NCBI GenBank assembly: GCA_043730365.1
Contig: JAYTKJ010000654.1
Coordinates: 1-12,810 of the forward strand
Direction: 5' to 3'
DNA: 12,810 nucleotides
Origin: VFZP01 sp043730365
Lineage (GTDB): Bacteria > Acidobacteriota > Terriglobia > Bryobacterales > Bryobacteraceae
Shown here: positions 6,750-12,810 of the stretch, in pieces
Numbering within the stretch: position 1 is the stretch's first letter
Layout: every line of letters begins with the position of its first letter
Program-made: the position numbers and the translations under genes
The notes under the pieces: model-generated
Database searches by the model: none
What the model was told of the DNA's origin: nothing
What the model saw: only the letters and a program-made list of their open reading frames with translations

Positions 6750-6853
6750 CAGACCAGGATGCCACGAACCACTTGGCCGTGACAGTTCGGCGCACCTGCA
6801 AGCCGGGCGCCGTCCGCGATATACTCACGACAGCTTTGAGGAAGGCTGACCTG
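6750..6853. promoter_or_regulatory. Divergent intergenic region with a candidate plus-strand promoter
   Basis: This 104-bp gap separates two divergent genes and must carry promoters for both. For the plus-strand gene a TATACT at 6820-6825 could be a -10, with only a weak match to a -35 near 6797. The ribosome binding site GAGGAAGG at 6838-6845 lies 8 nt before the ATG at 6854 and decides that start. No clear promoter for the SDR side is visible. Confidence 0.35.
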
Positions 6854-9112
6854 ATGCAAACAACCACCGCGTCCGTATTGATTTGCTTGAGCATGCTGCC
6901 GCTGGCCGGAGTGGCCGACACCAAGATGCCGCCGCCGGCGAAGACTCAAGTGGACTTCAAGCAGCACATCCAACCGCTGCTCGCGGCCAAGTGTACTGGC
7001 TGTCATGGCGCCAAGCAGCAGCAGTCAGGGCTACGGCTGGACAAGCGGCAGAACGCGCTGCGCGGTGGAGACTATGGGCCGGTTATCATTCAGGGCAAGA
7101 GCGCCGAGAGCAAGCTGATTCTGCGGCTGGTAAACGGCGACGGCGGAATGCAGATGCCGCCCACCGGGGCACTCGAGGCCGACGAGATCAGCCTGCTGCG
7201 TGCTTGGATCGATCAGGGCGCGGACTTCGGCGACGCCGACCTCAAAGAAGAGACGCCCAAGCCAGTGGATCCCAAGCTCTCCGAATTGATTGGCAACGTC
7301 AAGAGCCGGAACCTGCGCGCCGTGCACAAGCTGCTGCGGGCGAATCCCGAATTGGCCAAGAGCACAGACGCCGGCGGGTCCACCGCACTGCATCATGCCG
7401 CCGCCTTCAGCACGCTGGCCATCGTGAAGCAACTGGTCGACGCGGGCTCTGATGTGGAAGCGAAGAATCGCTTCGGTCAGCGGCCGCTGCACTGGGCTTT
7501 CACGGACCTTGATAAGACGGTGCTCCTGATTGAGCGGGGCGCGAACGTGAATAGCCAGGCCAACGACGGGCGTACGGCGCTATACCTCGCCGCGTCGCAG
7601 CGCAACTCCGAGGCTGTGCTGGTGGCGCTGCTCGCCAAAGGCGCAAATCCAGATCTCGCTACCACCAATGGACGTACGCCGCTGATGGCTGCCGCATCGG
7701 GCGGCGGCGTGGGCATGATGCAGAAGCTGATCGACGCCAAGGCGAATGTGAATGCGGCGAGCGGCACCGGCGGGGTTGCCTTGATGGACGCAGCTTCTAG
7801 CCGCAACGCCGAGGCCGTCGCACTGCTGCTCGCCAAAGGCGCGGACGCCAATGCGCACACCAAGCGGAACCAGACCGCGCTCGCTATGGCGTCGATGTAC
7901 GGCACCGAGGAGAGCGTGAAGTTGCTGCTGGCCAAAGGCGCCGGCGTCAACGTGCGCGACGAGCGCGGCTACTCGCCGCTCATGTACGCCGCCTACTCGG
8001 AAGTGATGCCGGCCGGCGTGGTGAAAATGCTACTGGCCAAAGGCGCCGACACCACCGTTGTGGGCGAAGACGAAACGCCGATGATGCTGGCGGCCAAGCG
8101 TGGCGATACCGAAGTGGCCCGGCTGCTAAACGTCCCGGAGGAGATCCGGAAGCGTGGCGGTGTGGCGATGGCCAAGGCCAACCTCGACGAGCGGCCCCCC
8201 GCCGTCGCCGTACAGAAGGCGCTGGCCGTGCTGGAAAAGCAGAGCCCGACGTTCCTCAAGAAGGGCGGCTGCAGTTCCTGCCACAACCAATATCTACCGG
8301 CGGCCGCGGCGGCAATGGCTCGCGACCGCGGTATTCCCGCACCTGCGTCGATCGCCGAACTCCCGCTGGAGTTGGCTGAGAAGTATCCCGAGCGTGGTAT
8401 CGATCTGACGGTGGCCAACACGGGCAGTCTCGGTTACGAGCTCTTCGGGTTTGCGTCACGCCGCCGGCCGGCTGACGACTATACCGAATCGGTGGTGCAC
8501 TACATGAAGGCCATGCAAACTCCGCAAGGATACTGGCAGACCACCGGAGTCCGCCCGCCTCTCACTTCGGACGATTTCATCACCACCGCGATGGCCGCCA
8601 ACATCCTACGCGTCTACGGACCGGCGCGCGACAAAGCCGAGATCGAGCAGCGCCTGGCCCGTGCGGCGACGTGGCTGGAAGCGGCTCAACCCTCGACGAC
8701 GCAGCAGCGCGCGTTCCAGTTGCTCGGGCTCATGTGGGCCAAGGGTTCGACGGCGGCGATCGAGCGCGCCGCCAAAGGACTCGCGGCCACGCAGCATTCC
8801 GATGGAGGCTGGTCACAACTCCCGGCCATGGGCACTGACTCGTATGCCACCGGCGAGGCGCTTTACGCGCTGAACGTCGCGGGCAAGATGGCGGCAACCG
8901 ACGAGGTCTATAAGAAAGGCATGCGCTATCTGCTGCGCACCCAGGCGGCCGATGGATCCTGGCACGTCAAGACTCGCTCATTGTGGACGCAGCCCTACTT
9001 TGACAGCGGCTTCCCGTATGCTCACGATCAATGGATCAGCGCGGCCGGAACCAGTTGGGCCGCGATGGCGTTGGCGCTCTCGGTGGAGCAACCGAAACTG
9101 AGCCGGCGGTAA
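6854..9112 (+). CDS. Secreted multidomain protein: cytochrome c (PSCyt1-like), ankyrin repeats, second CxxCH, helical-barrel repeats
   Basis: 752 aa from the ATG with a strong Shine-Dalgarno; the frame is open to 6773 but that part lacks protein character. Residues 1-21 are a signal peptide (cleavage near GVA-D). Residues 33-125 resemble the planctomycete-type cytochrome c domain: DFKQHIQPLLAAKCTGCHG with heme motif CTGCH at 47-51 and candidate axial Met in MQMPPTG at 99-105. Residues about 145-425 hold eight or so ankyrin repeats (TALHHAA, RPLHWAF, TALYLAA, TPLMAAA, LLLAKGA, SPLMYAA, TPMMLAAKRGD). A second CSSCH lies at 473-477. Residues about 540-745 carry repeats like the prenyltransferase/squalene-cyclase helical barrel: QTPQGYW at 555-561, QHSDGGWSQLP at 647-657 and TQAADGSWHV at 696-705. 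A role as an exported redox or binding protein is inferred; the barrel need not be a cyclase. The next gene starts 7 bp after the stop. Confidence 0.88.
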   Translation: MQTTTASVLICLSMLPLAGVADTKMPPPAKTQVDFKQHIQPLLAAKCTGCHGAKQQQSGLRLDKRQNALRGGDYGPVIIQGKSAESKLILRLVNGDGGMQMPPTGALEADEISLLRAWIDQGADFGDADLKEETPKPVDPKLSELIGNVKSRNLRAVHKLLRANPELAKSTDAGGSTALHHAAAFSTLAIVKQLVDAGSDVEAKNRFGQRPLHWAFTDLDKTVLLIERGANVNSQANDGRTALYLAASQRNSEAVLVALLAKGANPDLATTNGRTPLMAAASGGGVGMMQKLIDAKANVNAASGTGGVALMDAASSRNAEAVALLLAKGADANAHTKRNQTALAMASMYGTEESVKLLLAKGAGVNVRDERGYSPLMYAAYSEVMPAGVVKMLLAKGADTTVVGEDETPMMLAAKRGDTEVARLLNVPEEIRKRGGVAMAKANLDERPPAVAVQKALAVLEKQSPTFLKKGGCSSCHNQYLPAAAAAMARDRGIPAPASIAELPLELAEKYPERGIDLTVANTGSLGYELFGFASRRRPADDYTESVVHYMKAMQTPQGYWQTTGVRPPLTSDDFITTAMAANILRVYGPARDKAEIEQRLARAATWLEAAQPSTTQQRAFQLLGLMWAKGSTAAIERAAKGLAATQHSDGGWSQLPAMGTDSYATGEALYALNVAGKMAATDEVYKKGMRYLLRTQAADGSWHVKTRSLWTQPYFDSGFPYAHDQWISAAGTSWAAMALALSVEQPKLSRR
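7627..8046 (+). repeat. Intragenic ankyrin DNA repeats
   Basis: The segment coding LLAKGA recurs with nearly fixed spacing. GCTGCTCGCCAAAGGCGC is identical at 7627-7644 and 7825-7842. One-base and few-base variants lie at 7924-7941 and 8029-8046. Steps are 198, 99 and 105 bp, that is one or two 33-residue ankyrin units plus a small insertion. The synonymous positions are conserved too, suggesting recent duplication or homogenisation of units. Confidence 0.75.
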
Positions 9113-9119
9113 CGATCGC

Positions 9120-11135
9120 GTGCCCGCCCTGCTACCGTTGCTGCTGCTGGCCGCCAACGCCGATTGGATTCCTCCGCAGGATCCACGGTTCGAAATCGCA
9201 GGGCTGCCGTGGGTGGCCGAGAACAAGGGCGAGTTGATTCGTCTGCCGTTGCGGCTGCAGGAAGCCCTGCCTCCCGCCGTGTGGAATCTGGGGTTGTCGC
9301 CCAGCGGCGGCCGCATTCGCTTCCGCACCGATTCGACGCGGTTGGCCATCCGCATCGAGTATCCTTCGCCGCCCAACATGGCCAACATGCATGCCTTCGG
9401 GCAGACCGGCATCGATCTCTACCTGGATGGCGTATACCGCTCCACAGCCATCGCGCCCAAAGATGCGGCCAAGGAGAAGATCGTCGAACATGTCTTCTTT
9501 GAAGGCTTGCCGCGCCAGCAGCGAGACATCGTTCTCTATTTGCCCCTGTACAAGCCTGCGAAAGTGGTGGGGCTCCAAGTGGACGCGGACGCCACGATCA
9601 ACAAGCCTCGCCGATTTGACCGGCTCAAGCCCGTAGTGTTCTACGGCACGTCAATCACGCAGGGCGGCTGTGCGAGCCGCTCAGGTTTGAGCTATCAGGC
9701 GATACTCGGGCGGCAGCTGAATCTTGACTTCGTCAACCTCGGCTTCTCCGGCAACGGCAAGGGCGAGCCCGTGGTGGCCGGGATGGTGGCCGAAGTCGAC
9801 GCCTCCGCGTTCGTGCTGGACTTTTCGCAAAACAACCCGACCACCGAATCGCTGCGCGAGGTCTACGCGCCGTTCCTGGCGACAGTACGGACTAAGCACC
9901 CGGGCACCCCGATCATCGCCATCACCCCGATCTCGGCGTCGCGCGACAGCCAGCGGCTGCAGGACATGCGGCAACACATCCGAGACGTCGTGACGGCGCA
10001 GATCAACGGCGGCGACAACCTGCTAACGCTGGTGGAGGGCCCGTCGCTCCTCGGCCCCGGCCGCCTCGATGGGCTGGTAGATGGCGTGCATCCCAATGAC
10101 CTCGGCTTCCAGTGGATGGCCGACGGTCTGGCTCCAGTTGTCGCCAAGGCGCTGGGACTGCCCCCTCCGGTCTTGGTGGATGATCGCGCCATCACCGTCA
10201 CGTCGGCGGCGCAAGTGCCGGTCAAACGCGAGCAGATCATCCGATTCATTTGGGGCGAGGCTGGATTCCCGCGCACCCGCAAGCCCGCGACGATCTCGAC
10301 GAATGCGCCCAACCCGGTGCCGGGTCTGAAGAACGTTCGAAGCGTCGAGACGATGACCATTCGCATGGAGGCGGGCCAAGAGAACACCACACATCACTTT
10401 ATTCCGCGCCGCGGCAACGGCAAGCTGATCGTGCTGCAACACGGTCACGCCTGCACCTTCGATGACGCGAACGATCCGCGCGGCGCCGGTATGGCCGAGA
10501 CGATCGATACGCTGCTCGGCGCCGGGTACGGCGTGCTGGCGGCGTACATGCCGCATATGCGCCCGGACGATTGCCGCACCGTGCCACATGGCAAGATGTT
10601 CGACATCAAGATCGCGGCCGGGAGCCCGCTCAAGTTTTTCCTCGAGCCGGTGGCCGTGAGCCTGAACGCGTTAAAGCCCCGGTATCGCCAGATTCATATG
10701 GCCGGTCTTTCCGGCGGCGGCTGGACCACGACGCTTTACGCGGCGCTCGATCCAACCATCGCCAAGAGCTTCCCCGTGGCCGGCACCATTCCGTTGTATC
10801 TTCGCCTGGGCGGTTCGGTGGGTGACCTTGAACAGTACCTCGACCCCTTCTATCGCGTAGCGGGCTATCCCGACTTGTACATCCTTGGCTCCACCGGGCT
10901 TGGCCGCAAGCAAGTACAGATTCTGAACCGGCGCGACGACTGCTGCTTTGGCGAAGCGCAACACATTACCGCGCGAGTAGGCGCTCCGTATGAAGATGCC
11001 TTGCGCGTTTATGAGCGCGAGGTCCAAAAAGCGCTGGGTGCGCAGGGGCACTTTCGGCTGGCGATTGACGACACGGCTCCTCGCCACATGATCTCGCCGG
11101 AGGCCGCGAGGTTGATGCTCAGCGAGCTTCAGTAG
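9120..11135 (+). CDS. Secreted two-domain hydrolase: GxDLY-SGNH esterase fused to alpha/beta hydrolase
   Basis: 671 aa, GTG start 7 bp after the preceding stop. Residues 1-14 are a short signal peptide (MPALLPLLLLAANA-D). Residues about 20-165 match the N-terminal GxDLY beta domain that precedes some SGNH hydrolases, with GIDLYLDG at 97-104. Residues about 168-345 form the SGNH domain: block I YGTSITQGG at 175-183 (nucleophile Ser178), block II GFSGNG at 208-213, block III SQNN at 236-239, and block V DGVHPND at 321-327 with Asp321 and His324. Residues about 365-671 are a second, unrelated hydrolase: HGHACTFDD at 441-449 as oxyanion region, nucleophile elbow GLSGGGW at 529-535 (Ser531), acid probably Asp606/607 in NRRDDCC, and His656 near the end. 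Both sites look intact. It is likely exported and acts on esterified carbohydrates or similar substrates (inference). Its 3' end overlaps the convergent gene by 17 bp. Confidence 0.9.
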   Translation: MPALLPLLLLAANADWIPPQDPRFEIAGLPWVAENKGELIRLPLRLQEALPPAVWNLGLSPSGGRIRFRTDSTRLAIRIEYPSPPNMANMHAFGQTGIDLYLDGVYRSTAIAPKDAAKEKIVEHVFFEGLPRQQRDIVLYLPLYKPAKVVGLQVDADATINKPRRFDRLKPVVFYGTSITQGGCASRSGLSYQAILGRQLNLDFVNLGFSGNGKGEPVVAGMVAEVDASAFVLDFSQNNPTTESLREVYAPFLATVRTKHPGTPIIAITPISASRDSQRLQDMRQHIRDVVTAQINGGDNLLTLVEGPSLLGPGRLDGLVDGVHPNDLGFQWMADGLAPVVAKALGLPPPVLVDDRAITVTSAAQVPVKREQIIRFIWGEAGFPRTRKPATISTNAPNPVPGLKNVRSVETMTIRMEAGQENTTHHFIPRRGNGKLIVLQHGHACTFDDANDPRGAGMAETIDTLLGAGYGVLAAYMPHMRPDDCRTVPHGKMFDIKIAAGSPLKFFLEPVAVSLNALKPRYRQIHMAGLSGGGWTTTLYAALDPTIAKSFPVAGTIPLYLRLGGSVGDLEQYLDPFYRVAGYPDLYILGSTGLGRKQVQILNRRDDCCFGEAQHITARVGAPYEDALRVYEREVQKALGAQGHFRLAIDDTAPRHMISPEAARLMLSELQ

Positions 11136-12174
11136 CGTCCAACCGGACCGGGCGGCTCAACGTGATTTCGATCTCGGAGTATTCAGGCAAGGCCGCGTCG
11201 CGCCCACGTTGCAGGACGAAGAGCGTGGCGCCAACGGCGAGGCTGGTGTAGCGGGCGGCGGTGGCGGCAGTTCCCGCGGCGGCCACGCCGAGTCCGGCCT
11301 TGATTCCCTCCTCCATGAGGTCATCCAGAACCTTGCCGGTGACGTAGGAGACACCCAATTGCAGTAGCATCTTGCCCTTACTCTGCGGCCCGGCGGAGAT
11401 GGCGCCCTCGGGGTCGACGCGCAGCAAACTCTTCTCCGCCGGATCGAGCGCGGACAGCGAAGCCGAGATTTCAACCGGCGGACGTCCCTGCACCCCGGCG
11501 ATCTGCTGGAAACCCAGACGAAAGCCGCCGGCGCGATGCAGCCATCGCGAGGGGCGGACGTTCGCTACCTTGCCTGACAACTCGGAGCCCGCCGCAAGCA
11601 ACAGTTGCCCATCTACGACGAAAGGGCGCAACAAGACGGCGCGGAGGCCATCGTCGTTTCTGTTGAGCGCCGAATGAACGGAGTTCATCAGCACCAGGTT
11701 CAATTTGGTTCCGGCGGGAATCTCTTTCATCCTTGACAGGCCGGCCGGATGAGCGGGAGCTTCGCGCGCCAGCGAGACATCCTGACCAACTCGAAGCCAT
11801 GCGACCCCTCGCCCAAGGCGGAGAACCGAAGCCGGAAACGGACTCTGGCCCGGCCACGCCATCTGCTGAATTTCCATATGCGTGGTACGAGCCGAGAAAT
11901 CGAGAGGGCGAAGAATCCGGTCCACAACGCCGCGCTTGCGTCCCGGCGCCCGCTGCTTCCACACTCGAGCCGAAGTCAGTTGCAGCTTGGCGCCTCCGGG
12001 AAGGATCTCTTGCACGCCATCAAAGACCGGGGCGGCCAACTCCGCGTTCACGACGGCGTGGGCCCCGATGCCGAGTGGTTCGCGAATGGTGAGCTTCAGT
12101 AAAGAGCCTTCGCGCAGCACCGCGGTCTCGGCCACGAGTGGTCCGGCCAATATCAGGCAAACCAGATATCGCAT
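11119..12174 (-). CDS. Secreted protein of unknown function with a duplicated beta-rich unit
   Basis: 351 aa from ATG 12174; a GTG three codons upstream is also possible. A signal peptide is visible (MRYLVCLILAGPLVAETA). I recognise no named family. Two segments look alike. Residues about 20-72 have LREGSLLKLTIREPLG, an Ala/Val-rich strand, then ILPGGAKLQLTSARV. Residues about 150-206 have IPAGTKLNLVLMNSVHSA, VVDGQLLLAAGSELSGKVAN. This suggests a tandem duplication of a small beta fold. The tail repeats the pattern as LPEYSEIEITLSRPVRL at 329-345. Residues 290-320 are a Gly/Ala-rich hydrophobic stretch that could cross or insert in a membrane. The pattern loosely recalls VirB10/TrbI-like or other envelope beta domains, but that is not supported enough to name. 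No clear Shine-Dalgarno; convergent with the hydrolase gene. Confidence 0.82.
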   Translation of the reverse strand: MRYLVCLILAGPLVAETAVLREGSLLKLTIREPLGIGAHAVVNAELAAPVFDGVQEILPGGAKLQLTSARVWKQRAPGRKRGVVDRILRPLDFSARTTHMEIQQMAWPGQSPFPASVLRLGRGVAWLRVGQDVSLAREAPAHPAGLSRMKEIPAGTKLNLVLMNSVHSALNRNDDGLRAVLLRPFVVDGQLLLAAGSELSGKVANVRPSRWLHRAGGFRLGFQQIAGVQGRPPVEISASLSALDPAEKSLLRVDPEGAISAGPQSKGKMLLQLGVSYVTGKVLDDLMEEGIKAGLGVAAAGTAATAARYTSLAVGATLFVLQRGRDAALPEYSEIEITLSRPVRLDATEAR

Positions 12175-12222
12175 CCCACACACGATAGCGCACTCGAGTT
12201 ACGCTTCCGTAAATTTGCGCAA

Positions 12223-12519
12223 TCAGGCGGCAACTGCGTGATGAGTGGACGGGAACATGATCACATTGGGCCGGCGGGCGGCAGCCGGAGGAACGGGGCG
12301 AAGGAGCCCGGCGCGTACGGCCTGGATCGCGCGCAGTTCCTGGAGCGCCCGGAAAAAAGCGCGGTCATGTTCGTAGCGGTCAGACTGCAGAGCGCGGCGG
12401 CGGTTGACGGCAGCCTGTGCGAGGGACTGGAAGACTTCCTCTTCCAAAGTGCCCTTAGGATCGAGCTCGCGGCGGAGCTCATTTTGAAGATTGTCAAAAC
12501 GCGGCGTGACGAGTTGCAT
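12223..12519 (-). CDS. Small helical protein of unknown function
   Basis: 98 aa from ATG 12519-12517. The core FDNLQNELRRELDPKGTLEE (8-27), followed by VFQSLAQAAVNRRRAL (29-44), resembles a group of short acidobacterial/planctomycete proteins. In these a segment of the form LxPxGxxEExL(F) precedes an AAxxRRR helix, usually with an N-terminal KHGL-type region. That N-terminal region is not clearly present here. The frame stays open to about 12720, but codon third positions upstream of 12519 drop from GC-rich to about half GC, which argues that coding starts at 12519. A possible AGAGGA ribosome site lies 13 nt before the ATG, a little far. The C-terminus is basic and Ala/Pro-rich. No catalytic motif is seen. 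It may be a shortened member of its family. Confidence 0.55.
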   Translation of the reverse strand: MQLVTPRFDNLQNELRRELDPKGTLEEEVFQSLAQAAVNRRRALQSDRYEHDRAFFRALQELRAIQAVRAGLLRPVPPAAARRPNVIMFPSTHHAVAA

Positions 12520-12810
12520 ATGATTGCTGATTTCCTCTCGCACAGTTTGTAACACGACGCTGGAACAGTTTCTGACCCCTTTCGCGGCGGAGTGTCGGTA
12601 ACTTGTTGTAGCATCTGGCGTTGAGCCGCGAAAAAAGAATTGACCAGGCTGTGAACGCGCCGGGCAGCGAAAAGCAAAAAGTGTCGAATTGTGTCGCGTT
12701 TTGGCGCACTCCATATGCAATCGAGTTCACGGGGGTTGAGTGGGCCGGCCACCTGCGCCATCTTGAAACGAGAGTACGAAGTGTTCGGGAATCAGAAGTG
12801 CAAACGGCTG
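12520..12810. other. Right-edge region without a convincing gene
   Basis: About 290 bp upstream of the small helical protein. All frames here are short or lack coding-like third-position composition. A pair of GTGTCG hexamers sits 10 bp apart (12681-12686 and 12691-12696), which could be a protein-binding site. No tRNA, terminator or insertion-sequence end is recognised. Confidence 0.5.

Noticed and set aside
6773..6853. 27-residue extension of the cytochrome-ankyrin protein
   Set aside because: It would place residues before the signal peptide and cover the likely promoter and Shine-Dalgarno; the ATG at 6854 has the good ribosome site.
7477..7950. Minus-strand frame of 157 codons opposite the ankyrin array
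   Set aside because: It is a mirror of the repetitive GC-rich ankyrin coding sequence; composition is Ala/Ser-rich with no start signal.
7600..8050. Regular repeats considered as CRISPR or VNTR-type array
   Set aside because: The period is 99 bp and in frame with ankyrin units in a clear coding sequence; no unique spacers separate conserved repeats.
10023..10589. Minus-strand frame of 188 codons inside the dual hydrolase
   Set aside because: The opposite strand encodes clear hydrolase motifs throughout; the frame is Arg/Gly-rich and has no recognisable domain.

Overview
The window is GC-rich (roughly 60% or more by eye), with dense coding on both strands. It looks like a Gram-negative bacterium from the Acidobacteria, probably close to Bryobacterales/Solibacter. 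This rests on lipid A/Kdo and MEP-pathway genes, many secreted proteins, a planctomycete/acidobacterial-type cytochrome c domain joined to ankyrin repeats, and small proteins of a style common in that group. It is an inference from gene content; no rRNA or tRNA is present to confirm it.

Layout. (1) Positions 1-2964, minus strand: a single reading frame fusing Kdo transferase (WaaA/KdtA) to tetraacyldisaccharide 4'-kinase (LpxK), followed by ispH, which runs off the left edge. Both are envelope/isoprenoid housekeeping genes. (2) 2909-3514, plus strand: a secreted protein of unknown function whose 5' end overlaps that of waaA-lpxK. (3) 3484-4473, minus strand: a type II toxin-antitoxin pair (RHH antitoxin then PIN-domain VapC toxin), followed by what looks like a small decayed gene. 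The decayed gene has its own Shine-Dalgarno site and a copy of the AT-rich motif found in front of the antitoxin. (4) 4650-6749, minus strand: a short-chain dehydrogenase/reductase and, 6 bp later, a secreted CE7-like acetyl esterase. (5) 6854-11135, plus strand, divergent from the SDR: a secreted multidomain protein (cytochrome c / ankyrin repeats / second CxxCH / helical-barrel repeats), then 7 bp later a secreted polypeptide with two hydrolase domains (GxDLY-SGNH, then alpha/beta hydrolase). (6) 11119-12174, minus strand: a secreted protein of unknown function with what appears to be a duplicated beta-rich unit, overlapping the preceding gene's 3' end by 17 bp. (7) 12223-12519, minus strand: a small protein of unknown function. 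The last 290 bases hold no convincing gene.

How it fits together. LpxK and WaaA perform consecutive steps of Kdo-lipid A synthesis, so the fusion would place two successive membrane-associated activities in one chain. The divergent block 4650-11135 carries three exported esterase-type catalytic domains on two proteins, a putative heme protein and an SDR. It could form an exported ester or polysaccharide processing set, but no glycoside hydrolase or transporter is present to prove a substrate. I see no CRISPR array, complete transposon, prophage or defence island. The most unusual items are the domain fusions (WaaA-LpxK, SGNH-alpha/beta hydrolase, cytochrome-ankyrin-barrel) and the shared motif plus gene remnant beside vapBC.
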